A DNA stretch of 35,852 nucleotides from an uncultured Bacteroidales bacterium (GCA_902771725.1 CACXXT010000051.1:1-35852), one strand, 5' to 3'. Counted from the stretch's first letter, positions 7,411 to 16,031 are shown. Made by a program: numbers and translations. The notes: generated by a model from the sequence alone, not told the origin.

Positions 7411-9108
7411 ATGATGAAAGAAAGAATCACAGGTGCTGAGGCACTGATGCGTTCCTTGCAGGCTGAAGGCGTGACCACGCTCTTCGGATATCCCGGCGGT
7501 GCCATCATGCCTGTCTACGATGCGCTGTACGACCATCAGCAAGACCTCAACCACGTGCTCGTACGCCATGAGCAAGGTGCAGTACATGCCGCACAGGGCT
7601 ATGCCCGTGTCAGCGGTAGGGTAGGGGTGGCGCTTGTCACCAGCGGCCCTGGTGCTACGAATACGGTAACGGGTGTGGCCGATGCGATGATTGATTCCAC
7701 GCCCCTTGTGGTGGTCTGTGGTCAGGTGGGGGCTGCCATGCTTGGCACAGATGCCTTTCAGGAGGTGGATGTCGTGGGCATGACCCAACCCATCTCCAAG
7801 TGGAACTATCAGATCCGTCGTGCGGAGGATGTGGCGTGGGCCGTCAGCCGTGCTTTCTTCATCGCCCGTAGCGGTCGCCCGGGACCCGTGGTGCTGGACT
7901 TCACGCGCAATGCCCAGGTGGGAGAGGTGGACTATGAACCTGCCCACGTGGACTTCATTCGCAGCTACGTGCCTGCTCCCAAAATCAACATGGAGGCCAT
8001 CCGCGAGGCTGCACGGCTGATCAACAATGCCGTCAAACCTTTTGTGCTTGTTGGTCAGGGCGTGGAACTCGCCGGGGCGCAGGAGGAACTGCGCACACTC
8101 ATTGAGAAGGCTCAGCTACCCGTCGGATGTACATTGCTCGGACTTTCTGCCCTGCCCACGGATCATCCGCTGAACAAAGGCATGCTTGGCATGCACGGCA
8201 ACCTGGGTCCCAACGTGATGACCAACCAGTGCGACGTGCTCATCGCCATCGGCATGCGTTTCGACGACCGGGTCACCGGCAACCTCAAGACCTACGCCCG
8301 TCAGGCAAAGATCATCCATTTTGACATCGATCCTTCAGAGATAGGAAAACTCGTTCACCCGGATTGCAAGGTGTTGGGCGACTGCAAGCAGACGCTGGCA
8401 GCCCTCTTGCCCCTCATCGAGACCAACACCCATCAGTCGTGGGTCGACGGCTTCGAACCTTATGCCGAGCGTGAGTACAACAAGGTCATACGTCGTGCCA
8501 TTCATCCCACCGAGGGGCCGCTGCTCATGGGCGAGGTCGTTCGTGCCGTCAGCGAGGCTTCGGAACACCGCGCCGTGCTCGTCACCGACGTGGGACAGAA
8601 TCAGATGTTCGGAGCTCGCTACTTCCAGTTCTCACAGCCTCGTAGCATCGTCACCAGCGGAGGTTGTGGCACCATGGGCTTTGGCCTGCCTGCCGCCATC
8701 GGCGCCACCTTCGGCGCTCCGGAACGCACGGTATGCCTCTTTGTGGGCGACGGCGGTCTGCAGATGACCATCCAGGAACTGGGTACCATCATGGAACAGG
8801 GCGCACCTGTCAAGATCATCCTCCTGAACAACAACTTCCTCGGCAACGTGCGCCAGTGGCAGGCTATGTTCTGGAATCGCCGCTATTCGTTCACGCCGAT
8901 GCAGAACCCGGACTATGAACTCATCGCCCGTGCCTACGGCATCCCGGCCCGCACCGTGGTCAATCGCACAGAACTCGCTTCTGCCATAGACGAGATGCTC
9001 ACCACTCCGGGGCCTTATCTCCTGCAGTGCGCCGTACTCGAGGAGGACAACGTCCTGCCAATGACGCCTCCTGGTGCCAACGTAGACGAGATGCTCCTGG
9101 AGGTGTAG
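7411..9108 (+). CDS. ilvB: Acetolactate synthase large (catalytic) subunit
   Basis: This thiamine diphosphate enzyme condenses two pyruvates (or pyruvate and 2-oxobutyrate), the first common step of branched-chain amino acid synthesis. The 565-residue protein has the three-domain AHAS layout: the N-terminal Pyr domain with catalytic Glu54 in VRHEQGAVHAA and TSGPGATNTVTGVADA; the central FAD-binding domain with ALPTDHPLNKGMLGMHG and GMRFDDRVTGN; and the C-terminal PP domain with GDGGLQMTIQELGTI and NNNFLGNVRQWQ, the TPP-Mg motif. Full family length. Unlike the common Bacteroidetes order ilvD-ilvB-ilvN-thioesterase-ilvC, it stands alone here with its own -7 element; ilvN lies 4.3 kb downstream on the other strand. 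A catabolic AlsS is less likely given the FAD-site motifs and the nearby regulatory subunit. Confidence 0.94.
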   Translation: MMKERITGAEALMRSLQAEGVTTLFGYPGGAIMPVYDALYDHQQDLNHVLVRHEQGAVHAAQGYARVSGRVGVALVTSGPGATNTVTGVADAMIDSTPLVVVCGQVGAAMLGTDAFQEVDVVGMTQPISKWNYQIRRAEDVAWAVSRAFFIARSGRPGPVVLDFTRNAQVGEVDYEPAHVDFIRSYVPAPKINMEAIREAARLINNAVKPFVLVGQGVELAGAQEELRTLIEKAQLPVGCTLLGLSALPTDHPLNKGMLGMHGNLGPNVMTNQCDVLIAIGMRFDDRVTGNLKTYARQAKIIHFDIDPSEIGKLVHPDCKVLGDCKQTLAALLPLIETNTHQSWVDGFEPYAEREYNKVIRRAIHPTEGPLLMGEVVRAVSEASEHRAVLVTDVGQNQMFGARYFQFSQPRSIVTSGGCGTMGFGLPAAIGATFGAPERTVCLFVGDGGLQMTIQELGTIMEQGAPVKIILLNNNFLGNVRQWQAMFWNRRYSFTPMQNPDYELIARAYGIPARTVVNRTELASAIDEMLTTPGPYLLQCAVLEEDNVLPMTPPGANVDEMLLEV

Positions 9109-9187
9109 GGCCTATGGCTTATGGTGCCTCCATAATCCCCTAATTCATATTCTGGGCTGCCTTTTAGGTTTTTTTAAGGGGCGAAAT

Positions 9188-9219
9188 CTTGGCGTACACG
9201 GGATTTCCCCTTATCTTTG
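9188..9219 (+). promoter_or_regulatory. Promoter of the GH31 gene
   Basis: CTTG (9188-9191), 20 bp, then TATCTTTG (9212-9219) matches the Bacteroidetes consensus with one change in the -33 box. It lies 31 bp before the ATG. Confidence 0.72.
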
Positions 9220-9250
9220 CGGTCGAAATCGCAAATAAACAGCTCACTTT

Positions 9251-11662
9251 ATGAACATTCGACTCTTCTCCCTTGCTTGTGCAATGATGTCGGTCACGAT
9301 AGTGTCCGCACAGGTTATCACGTTCTACACCCCAAAGACCGTCCGCGTGCAGAAGGCGCCCGGCAACGAGCCGCCAGCACGCAAGTATGACTTCGTCGTA
9401 AAGGCGAAACCCGAGACCGTGAAGGTGAAAGTCTCCACGCACGGCGACATCACCACCTACCGCTCCTCGGCTCTCATCGTCAACGTAGACACACGTACCC
9501 GCCAGGTATCCTTTGCCCGACCCGATGGCACACTGCTCGTTGCCGAGGGTCCTACGGCTTTTACGCCCATCGCCGAGGGTCCTGACCGCGGCAGCTACCG
9601 AGTGCGCCAGACGTGGGCGATGGCCGCCGACGAACCGCTCTATGGCATCGGTCTCCTGCAGAACGGCAAGATGAACCAGCGTGGCGAGAAGCGCCTGATG
9701 ACCCAGTCCAACCTCGATGACTACGCCAACGTCTTCCAGAGCCAGAAGGGCTACGGCATCTACTGGGACAATTATTCACCTACGGAACTCGATGCCACCG
9801 AAGGCCTCACGCTGGAATCCCAGGTGGGCGATGCCGTGGACTATTATTTCCTTTTCGGCGGAACAGCAGACGGAGTAATCCGGGAACTGCGCCAACTGAC
9901 CGGACACTGCCCGATGCTACCTCTGTGGACCTACGGCTTCCACCAGAGTCGTGAGCGCTACAAGACACAGGGGGAACTGTTGGAGGTCGTACGCAAATAC
10001 CGGGAACTGGGTGTGCCGCTCGATGGCATCATACAGGACTGGCAGTACTGGGGCAGCAACTACAACTGGAACGCCATGGAGTTCCTCAACGAAGAGTTCC
10101 AGGGTGCCCAGCGCATGATTGACGATGTCCACAAACGCTACAACGCTCACATGAGCATCAGCATCTGGGCCAGCTTCGGCCCTAAGACCAAGGGCTATCA
10201 GCAGATGGAGGACAAGGGCTATCTGATGAATTTCGAGACCTGGCCGCAGAGTGGACTCCCCATGTGGCCGCCACGCATGGACTACCCCAGCGGAGTGCGC
10301 GTCTACGCTCCCTACACTTCCGAGGCACGTGACATCTATTGGCAGAACCTCAGTCGGTTGCATAAGATGGGCATCGATGCCTGGTGGATGGACAGCACCG
10401 ACCCCGACCACCACAGCTTCAAGGACAGCGACCTCGATGAGGTCATCGCAACTGCCGACGGCCAGCGCGGCAGCTACCGCAGTGTGCGCAATGCCTTCCC
10501 CCTTGCCACCGTGGAAGGTGTCTATGACCGCCAGCGTGCTGTCGACACAGACAAGCGTGTCTTCATCCTCACCCGCAGCTACTTCGCCGGACAACAGCGC
10601 ACAGGTGCCAACACCTGGAGCGGCGACATCGGTTCCAGCTGGGAGAACTTGCGCAAGCAGGTGCCTATCTGCCTCAACTACACCCTCACTGGCAACCCGC
10701 AGGTCAATGCAGACATCGGCGGATTCTTCGCAGGATCCTACAACACCCAGGGACCCAACTCTGCCACCCGCAACCCTCAATACCAGGAACTCTACGTACG
10801 CTGGATGCAGTTCGGTGCACTCACGCCTATGATGCGCAGCCACGGCACCGACGTCTACCGCGAACTCTACTACTACGGCAAACCCGGCGAACCCGTCTAC
10901 GAGGCACTCGTCAATGCCGTACGATTCCGCTATCGCCTGTTACCTTATATATATAGCACCTCCTGGCAGGTGGCCAAGAACGACGACTCCTTCATGCGGG
11001 CCCTCGTCATGGACTTCCCTCAGGACCGAAAGGTATGGGACATGAACTCCGAGTACCTCTTCGGACGTGCACTCCTGGCCGTACCCGTCACGCGTCCGCT
11101 CTACACCGAGGAGAAGATTGTGCGTACCAACGAACTCTCAGGATGGAACAAGGATCAGACACAGGGCGAGCAGCGCAACGGTTATCCCGCCGTGGACTGG
11201 TCACAGCAGCATACCTACGACGCCTACCTACCTGCGGGTGCCACGTGGTATGACTTCTGGACGGGGCAGCGCCATGCCGGAGGTCAGACCGTGCAGGCCA
11301 CCGTGCCCCTCGACCACAGCCCTCTCTATGTCCGTGCAGGCAGCATCTTGCCTCTGGGTCCCGATGTGCACTATGCCTCCGAGCGTCCCTGGGATGACCT
11401 CGAACTCATCGTCTATCCCGGTGCCGACGGCTCTTTCACCCTCTATGAGGACGAAGGCGATAACTACAACTACGAACGGGGCCTCTACACCGAGATACCC
11501 ATCACCTGGAACGACCGCAGCCACACTCTCACCCTGCATCCTCGCCGCGGTTCTTTCCCCGGTATGCTCCAGTCCCGCCAGTTCCGCATCCACACTCCCA
11601 ACGGCTCCGTCCGCACCGTCACCTACACAGGCTCCAAAATCACCCTGAAACTTCAACCCTAA
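9251..11662 (+). CDS. Secreted GH31 glycosidase (alpha-glucosidase/alpha-xylosidase type)
   Basis: GH31 enzymes hydrolyse alpha-linked glucosides or xylosides with retention. The 803-residue protein starts with a signal peptide (MNIRLFSLACAMMSVTIVSAQ) and so should act in the periplasm or at the cell surface. After an N-terminal beta-sandwich (YGIGLLQNGKMNQRGEKRLM near residue 135) comes the TIM barrel: WTYGFHQSRERYKTQGEL, then GIDAWWMDSTDPDHH with expected nucleophile Asp381, then RSYFAGQQRTGANTWSGDIG with expected acid/base Asp459. C-terminal beta domains carry YLPAGATWYDFWTG and PLYVRAGSILPLG, both usual in the family. Length and motifs are complete. It has its own promoter and no SusC/SusD or other polysaccharide genes around it, so the natural glycan cannot be told from context. 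Confidence 0.92.
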   Translation: MNIRLFSLACAMMSVTIVSAQVITFYTPKTVRVQKAPGNEPPARKYDFVVKAKPETVKVKVSTHGDITTYRSSALIVNVDTRTRQVSFARPDGTLLVAEGPTAFTPIAEGPDRGSYRVRQTWAMAADEPLYGIGLLQNGKMNQRGEKRLMTQSNLDDYANVFQSQKGYGIYWDNYSPTELDATEGLTLESQVGDAVDYYFLFGGTADGVIRELRQLTGHCPMLPLWTYGFHQSRERYKTQGELLEVVRKYRELGVPLDGIIQDWQYWGSNYNWNAMEFLNEEFQGAQRMIDDVHKRYNAHMSISIWASFGPKTKGYQQMEDKGYLMNFETWPQSGLPMWPPRMDYPSGVRVYAPYTSEARDIYWQNLSRLHKMGIDAWWMDSTDPDHHSFKDSDLDEVIATADGQRGSYRSVRNAFPLATVEGVYDRQRAVDTDKRVFILTRSYFAGQQRTGANTWSGDIGSSWENLRKQVPICLNYTLTGNPQVNADIGGFFAGSYNTQGPNSATRNPQYQELYVRWMQFGALTPMMRSHGTDVYRELYYYGKPGEPVYEALVNAVRFRYRLLPYIYSTSWQVAKNDDSFMRALVMDFPQDRKVWDMNSEYLFGRALLAVPVTRPLYTEEKIVRTNELSGWNKDQTQGEQRNGYPAVDWSQQHTYDAYLPAGATWYDFWTGQRHAGGQTVQATVPLDHSPLYVRAGSILPLGPDVHYASERPWDDLELIVYPGADGSFTLYEDEGDNYNYERGLYTEIPITWNDRSHTLTLHPRRGSFPGMLQSRQFRIHTPNGSVRTVTYTGSKITLKLQP

Positions 11663-11698
11663 TCCCTCTCGTTCCCTCCCCGATAATTAGCCACCGTG

Positions 11699-11718
11699 CG
11701 ATAACGTTCACGTTATCG
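11699..11718. promoter_or_regulatory. Perfect palindrome upstream of the membrane winged-helix gene
   Basis: Arms CGATAACGT and ACGTTATCG (9 bp each) are separated by TC. The palindrome lies 22-41 bp before the ATG at 11740 and is not followed by a T-run, so it looks more like an operator than a terminator of the GH31 gene. Autoregulation by the downstream DNA-binding protein is a guess. Confidence 0.45.
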
Positions 11719-11739
11719 TCAATCATCCCCCCTCCCCTC

Positions 11740-12471
11740 ATGTCCCGTCTTCTTCCCTTCTTTGTCACCGCCGCCCTCGCCCTTTCCTCCATCTGGGCTG
11801 GCATAGACAGCTACCTGCGCACAGAGACCACCATTGCCCGCGACCTCACTCGCGCCCTGACCCTCACCGCCCAGGAACAACCAGTGGACTGGCTTTCCAC
11901 CGACACCATTCGCACTTTCCGCAGCCACCTTCAGATGGGCGAGCTCCGCGAAAATGCATACCTCGCTTTCTGCCTCATGGACCAGCGTCGCCAGCAGGCC
12001 GCAGGCACCGTGGCCAGCGACACCCTCGTCGTCACCGACCATGTCCTGGCACAGGGCTATGCCACCTGTTCCGCCTTCGCCATCTGGCGTATGTCGGACC
12101 AGCGGCTCTCTGCCGTCCTTGCCCTGCTCACATGTATCATGCTGTGCATGTGCCTGCAGAAAACACGTAAAGTTCAGATAAAGCTCGCGGACGCCCCGTC
12201 ATCTCAGGAATTTGCGTCTCTCTCTCTCTTTACACCCCTTCAGTCTCAACTCCTCGACCTCCTGCTTGCTTCGCCCACCCATGAGCTCACCAAGCAAGAG
12301 ATCTGCGATGCTCTCTGGCCCAGGAAAGACAATGCCAGCGAGACACTTTACACCCTCATCCACCGCATCAAGCCCGTACTGGACCAGCACACCGGCTTCC
12401 GGATCGTAAGCAACCGTGGCCGCTCCTACCGCTTGGAGCAGAAGCCGGCCTCCGAGCTTACTCCCAGATGA
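11740..12471 (+). CDS. Membrane-anchored winged-helix (OmpR-type) regulator
   Basis: I do not recognise a named gene. The 243-residue protein has an N-terminal hydrophobic helix (residues about 4-22), an extracytoplasmic segment of roughly 100 residues rich in polar residues (DLTRALTLTAQEQPVDWLS and onward), a second helix (about 124-141, LSAVLALLTCIMLCMCL), and a C-terminal OmpR/PhoB-type winged helix (about 160-238: LFTPLQSQLLDLLL, HELTKQEICDALWP, TLYTLIHRIKPVLD, FRIVSNRGRSYRLE). Two helices place the DNA-binding domain in the cytosol, so it resembles a ToxR-like one-component sensor with reversed domain order. A perfect palindrome lies just upstream. The 3' end overlaps the convergent thioesterase gene by 14 bp. 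Signal and targets are unknown. Confidence 0.8.
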   Translation: MSRLLPFFVTAALALSSIWAGIDSYLRTETTIARDLTRALTLTAQEQPVDWLSTDTIRTFRSHLQMGELRENAYLAFCLMDQRRQQAAGTVASDTLVVTDHVLAQGYATCSAFAIWRMSDQRLSAVLALLTCIMLCMCLQKTRKVQIKLADAPSSQEFASLSLFTPLQSQLLDLLLASPTHELTKQEICDALWPRKDNASETLYTLIHRIKPVLDQHTGFRIVSNRGRSYRLEQKPASELTPR

Positions 12472-13249
12472 GTTTGGCCTGCACCACGACGTCGCCAGCG
12501 GGTGTTCCCGTTGCTCCCTGATTCTTGCGGATCTCAATCTGTTCTTCGGCGGGCAAACCGTCCGGCAGCTTCTGCTCCGAGGGCTGCCAGCAGAACGAGA
12601 GGGTGTCGCCAAGATAGGATTCGGCTTTGTAGGCGATTTCGAAACGGCGGAGGCGGTGTTGCTCAAACTGCACTCGTGGGTAGAGATCCAACAGGTGCTC
12701 GATGTACTTCACCGAGTTGATGTGTCCGTTGATGTCCACGTCACTGTAATAGGTGGAGATGGTGCGCAGGGGCACTTGGTTGTTGACCCGGATGCGGCCG
12801 TGCTTGGCGATGGGACAGGGTTTCTCATCAGCGGTCATCACGTAGTTCAGGATGTCGCCGTCCTTCAGTGACAACAGGTCTGCAGGATGACGCGTATCCA
12901 CATCAATCATGGCCCATACAGAACGGGCGTAGCCGTAGATACGTCCGTCGTCGGCATTGCGGATGAGGAAGTTACGTTCGGTGAAGAGCTTCATCACACT
13001 CTCCACCCACGTCTCCACCTCCACGTGCTCATATTGTGCCGGCATCTCATCCAGCTCGATGCACAGCCGGGAGAGCACCCACGTGTAGTGGCGCTCGTTC
13101 AACTGGTCGATACCCCAACCGCGGTTGTGCGAATGACGCCCCGCGGCGTTCAGTAGGTGGTTACCCAGAACTCCCAGGAACAGATGCCCCGTGAAGTCCA
13201 CATGAAATGGTTCCACCTCAAACCTATATTTCTCAATCTTTGAATACAT
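12458..13249 (-). CDS. Acyl-ACP thioesterase (FatA/FatB-like)
   Basis: The enzyme releases fatty acids from acyl carrier protein in the cytosol. The 263-residue product has two hotdog folds: the first includes FHVDFTGHLFLGVLGNHLLNAAGRH and WVLSRLCIELDEMP, the second DVDINGHINSVKYIEHLLDLYP, where the Asn and His of NGHINSVKY match the conserved catalytic-site pattern of bacterial FatA-like enzymes. Normal length. This gene follows ilvN, as it often does in Bacteroidetes branched-chain amino acid operons. The start codon at 13249 lies inside the first unit of a 48-bp tandem repeat, so its upstream region and possibly its first codons derive from that repeat. The start is supported because the hotdog domain begins about 10 residues in. 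Confidence 0.88.
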   Translation of the reverse strand: MYSKIEKYRFEVEPFHVDFTGHLFLGVLGNHLLNAAGRHSHNRGWGIDQLNERHYTWVLSRLCIELDEMPAQYEHVEVETWVESVMKLFTERNFLIRNADDGRIYGYARSVWAMIDVDTRHPADLLSLKDGDILNYVMTADEKPCPIAKHGRIRVNNQVPLRTISTYYSDVDINGHINSVKYIEHLLDLYPRVQFEQHRLRRFEIAYKAESYLGDTLSFCWQPSEQKLPDGLPAEEQIEIRKNQGATGTPAGDVVVQAKLIWE

Positions 13250-13428
13250 TCCTTGCTTCTCGTAGGCTGCGGCACTGCCGCAGCACTTTGAAAACCTTCC
13301 TTGTTTCTCGTATGCTGCGGCACTGCCGCAGCACTTTGAATACCTTCCTTGCTTCTCGTAGGCTGCGGCACTGCCACAGCACTTTGAATACCTTCCTTGT
13401 TTTTCGTAGGCTGCGGCAGTGCCGCAGC
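13240..13428 (-). repeat. Four 48-bp palindromic tandem repeats between ilvN and the thioesterase
   Basis: Units start at 13240, 13288, 13336 and 13384 (the last is short at its end). Each contains a 9-bp-arm hairpin GCTGCGGCACTGCCGCAGC or a close variant. Differences between units are few (G to T in unit 2, G to A in the stem of unit 3, C to G at the hairpin centre in unit 4). The array fills the whole ilvN-thioesterase gap, begins 5 bp after the ilvN stop, and includes the thioesterase start codon. A single isolated copy is at 27112-27147. Confidence 0.93.
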
Positions 13429-13432
13429 TCCT

Positions 13433-14005
13433 TTACTTCTCCTCTCTCTCCTTCTCTCTTTCTGCCAGATAGTCATCTAGCTGTTCGCGTGTGCCGCGCG
13501 TAATACATATACGTCCAGACCTGGCGAACTGGCGGACCACACCAAGGCTGTTCAGGGCCTCGAAGAGCGAGAGAATCTCGTCCGTCTGCCCCGTCTTCTC
13601 GATGGCAGCATAGGTGGGGTTCACTTCCACGATGCTGGCTCCGTGTTGGCGTACGATGTTGCAGACATCGGGGTTCTCCAGCATGGCGGGAGTGGAAATC
13701 TTCAGCAGCGAGGTCTCGCGCAGGAAGATGTCCTCGTCCTCGAAGTAGCGCGCCTGGAGCACGTCTATGCGCTTTTCGATCTGTGACTTCAGCATCTTCA
13801 CCATCTCCAGCGTGCAGTAGCACGTGATGGTGTATTTATGCACACCCGGGGTGCTGCTGGCCGAGACGTTCAGGCTCTCGATGTTCACCTGCCGACGCGT
13901 GAATACGGCCGTGATCTGGTTTAGCACACCTGCGATGTTCTCGGAGTAAACGAGGATGGTATAGAGCCGTGTGGAGCTCTCGTTCTGTAGATTATCTTGA
14001 CTCAT
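13433..14005 (-). CDS. ilvN: Acetolactate synthase small (regulatory) subunit
   Basis: IlvN binds the catalytic subunit IlvB, raises its activity and carries valine feedback control. The 190-residue protein begins with an ACT domain (TILVYSENIAGVLNQITAVFTRRQVNIESLNV, residues about 16-48), typical of IlvN/IlvH, followed by the C-terminal half with RHGASIVEVNPTYAAIEKTG. This is the usual length for Bacteroidetes. A Lys/Glu-rich tail (LAEREKEREEK) ends the protein directly at the repeat array. It lies 24 bp after the PorT-like gene and upstream of the thioesterase, so it seems to belong to a four-gene minus-strand unit that starts with two envelope proteins, apart from ilvB. Confidence 0.93.
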   Translation of the reverse strand: MSQDNLQNESSTRLYTILVYSENIAGVLNQITAVFTRRQVNIESLNVSASSTPGVHKYTITCYCTLEMVKMLKSQIEKRIDVLQARYFEDEDIFLRETSLLKISTPAMLENPDVCNIVRQHGASIVEVNPTYAAIEKTGQTDEILSLFEALNSLGVVRQFARSGRICITRGTREQLDDYLAEREKEREEK

Positions 14006-14029
14006 GACTTATGGATTTACGTGGTTGTT

Positions 14030-14740
14030 TTATTTCCGCTCTGCTCCTTTCGTGCGAAGGAGATCAAAGAGATAGGTGGCCTTGATGACGATGGCTCCGT
14101 TGGCCGAACGGCCGAAGGGGTCGCGCTTGGAGTTGTGGAAGATGTCGGAGAGACCGTAGTAGTATCGTCCTTCGATGAGGAAATGTCCCACTTTTGGGAA
14201 ACTCAGCTCAATTCCCGCTCCGGCCGTGATGCCGTATTCGAAGGCGTTCTCCACCTCGCGCCCGTACTGCTGGGTGATATTGTTCGGACGCGGCGTGCCG
14301 GCCCAGGGGTCGCTGTAATGTTCCTTCTCGCCGATGCAGAATCCCATTTGCGGTCCGAGGATGAGGTAGCCCTGCAGTCCCTTGACTTCGCGTCCCCAGC
14401 CCAGACGGGCCAGGACAGGCACTTGCACGTAGTGTACCTGGCGGTAATAGGTGTCTGTGCCGTATTGGGGTTCTATGAGTTCCTTCCACCCCAGGTCTAT
14501 GTAGTTCACCTCGCCCTGCAGCGCACAGATGGCGGAGAGGTATTTCTCGCAGGTGTAGCGCACGGTCAGACCCAGCGTGGTGCCTCCCTTCCAGCTCTGT
14601 TTGATGGTGGGGTTGAAGCTGATCTGGTTGAGTGCATAGCCTCCGTTGACACCCACGGCGAGGTCTGCACGATAGCTGCCCACTTGAGCGGTAGCCAGAC
14701 AGGGCAGCAGCAGACAGAACAGGAGGAAGTGGCGTCTCAT
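14030..14740 (-). CDS. PorT-like outer membrane beta-barrel protein
   Basis: The 236-residue protein has a signal peptide (MRRHFLLFCLLLPCLATAQ) and then alternating amphipathic strands, for example GVNGGYALNQISF, TTLGLTVRYTC, LQGEVNYIDLGW, VPVLARLGWG, GYLILGPQMGF, YGITAGAGIELSF, HFLIEGRYYYGLSDIF and AIVIKATYLFDL. Glycine/aromatic strands ending in a Phe-type strand are the pattern of small Bacteroidetes outer membrane barrels of the PorT/OMP_b-brl_2 family. Its ATG overlaps the stop of the upstream gene by 4 bp (ATGA), so the two are translationally coupled. The exact role is unknown; PorT in Porphyromonas is a type IX secretion factor, but general barrels of this kind are numerous, so I do not assign that function. 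Confidence 0.82.
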   Translation of the reverse strand: MRRHFLLFCLLLPCLATAQVGSYRADLAVGVNGGYALNQISFNPTIKQSWKGGTTLGLTVRYTCEKYLSAICALQGEVNYIDLGWKELIEPQYGTDTYYRQVHYVQVPVLARLGWGREVKGLQGYLILGPQMGFCIGEKEHYSDPWAGTPRPNNITQQYGREVENAFEYGITAGAGIELSFPKVGHFLIEGRYYYGLSDIFHNSKRDPFGRSANGAIVIKATYLFDLLRTKGAERK

Positions 14741-15894
14741 CGGTTACGAGTGAGGATGTCAATGGACTGGTAGGTGGTGTAGTGGATGAGTTCCACGAAC
14801 GTGTTGACAAAACCGTCGCCCTCACCCTGACGTTCGAACCAGAAGGCGTTCTGATAGGGGTTGGAGGGCACGCGCTCGTGGCGTTCCTCGAGGTTGTCGC
14901 CGTAGATGGACAAACCGCGAAGGAAATAGTATCCGAGGTCGAAACCCAGCTCGCCGTAGCGGGGGAAGGTGGCCTGCATGGGGCGCTGGAACCAACGGAC
15001 AAAACGGGAGTCGAACTCACGTGTCCGAGGAGAGAGCGGATTGCGGTAGAACGGGGTATACACGTACGTGTCCAGGGCGTAGAAGTCGTTGAGCAGCTGC
15101 TGCGTGTAGGTCTGCCAGGCTGGGTATCCGAACAGCGAGAGCTGCACCTCGGGGTGTTCACGACGGTAGTTCTGCAGGCGGGGTAGGGTGGTGTTGAGGG
15201 CTTTCAGGCTGGTGCCGTCAAGCAGGAGGAGGTTGCGGCGCTCGGGGTTGATGGCGGCCTCGAAGGCCATGTCGTCGGCAGCGGAAGGCAGCTGGCGCAC
15301 ATAGGTGCCTGCAGGTACCATGGCATCCTTCACCTGCTCGATGAATTGGCGTCCCTCGTCGTTGGGATCCAGGGTACTGACGGCGATGATGTTGGCATCG
15401 GTGAACTGGGTCTGAACGTACCAGGCAGCCTCGCGCTGGAGCACGATGCGGGGGGCGGATGCCATGTAGTAGGTGGGATGTCCCTGTAGCTGGGTGTTGT
15501 CCGTGGAAAACGGCACCACGAGCCGGATGCCGTGGATATCACAGTAGTCGGCAAGCGCGGGCAGCTGAGGTGCGTCCAGCGGGCCGAAGATTACATCGCA
15601 GCCCGCCAGTGAATTGGCAGCCAGCAGCTGATCCATCTCTGCGGCGCTGTTGCCGGAGTGCAGTGCGGTGACCTCTGCGGAGAGACCTTCGTGGCGCATG
15701 CTGTCCACGGCGAGCAGCACTCCCTGATAGAATTCCACCATCTTGGCACCGCGCTGGGTCTTCTCCTTCAGGGGGAGGACCACACCGATGTGCACCTGAC
15801 TCTTGCCCTGACCTTTGGCGGGACAGGGCAGAAGAGCTATCAGCAGCAAGAGTGCTCCTGCACGTAGTAAAAAGAAGGTTCGACGTATGTTCAT
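14737..15894 (-). CDS. Periplasmic-binding-protein-like (type 1) envelope protein
   Basis: The 385-residue protein has a signal peptide (about residues 1-28, ending near CPAKGQG) and a type 1 periplasmic binding fold: VHIGVVLPLKEKTQRGAKMVEFYQGVLLAVD (residues about 34-64), DVIFGPLDAPQLPALADYC, IRLVVPFSTDN, NIIAVSTLDPNDEGRQFIEQV, then VQLSLFGYPAWQTY. Bacteroidetes proteins like this are often annotated as amino acid ABC transporter substrate-binding or LysM-containing proteins, and resemble the LpoA C-terminal domain more than a true transport protein; no LysM motif and no ABC genes are seen here. It is the first gene of a minus-strand unit with the barrel protein (4-bp overlap), ilvN and the thioesterase. 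Pairing with an outer membrane barrel suggests an envelope role. Confidence 0.78.
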   Translation of the reverse strand: MNIRRTFFLLRAGALLLLIALLPCPAKGQGKSQVHIGVVLPLKEKTQRGAKMVEFYQGVLLAVDSMRHEGLSAEVTALHSGNSAAEMDQLLAANSLAGCDVIFGPLDAPQLPALADYCDIHGIRLVVPFSTDNTQLQGHPTYYMASAPRIVLQREAAWYVQTQFTDANIIAVSTLDPNDEGRQFIEQVKDAMVPAGTYVRQLPSAADDMAFEAAINPERRNLLLLDGTSLKALNTTLPRLQNYRREHPEVQLSLFGYPAWQTYTQQLLNDFYALDTYVYTPFYRNPLSPRTREFDSRFVRWFQRPMQATFPRYGELGFDLGYYFLRGLSIYGDNLEERHERVPSNPYQNAFWFERQGEGDGFVNTFVELIHYTTYQSIDILTRNR

Positions 15895-16023
15895 TGTCTG
15901 TTTTCGTCAATTTCTGGCCGCGAAGTTACGCATAATTCTCCGCAATTTGGCCTTTTCTTCAAAATATGTCACCCTCGTGGCTGAAAAATGAAGCGTTTTT
16001 ATGATTCTATTCGAATAATTATG

Positions 16024-16031
16024 TATATTTG
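16024..16031 (+). promoter_or_regulatory. -7 element of the phospho-signalling cassette
   Basis: TATATTTG matches TAnnTTTG, 45 bp before the ATG at 16077. A good -33 box at 19-21 bp is not evident; the upstream DNA is AT-rich. The divergent gene at 15894 starts 182 bp away. Confidence 0.6.

Noticed and set aside
9109..9187. Terminator after ilvB
   Set aside because: Only weak pairing near a T-run at about 9161-9180; no convincing stem.
13240..13428. CRISPR array
   Set aside because: The repeats are directly joined with no unique spacers, and no cas genes are near.
13150..13476. A 108-residue minus-strand frame with repeated VPQPTRSKEG-like peptides
   Set aside because: It arises because the 48-bp repeat is a multiple of three and has no stop in that frame; it overlaps the real starts and ends of ilvN and the thioesterase.
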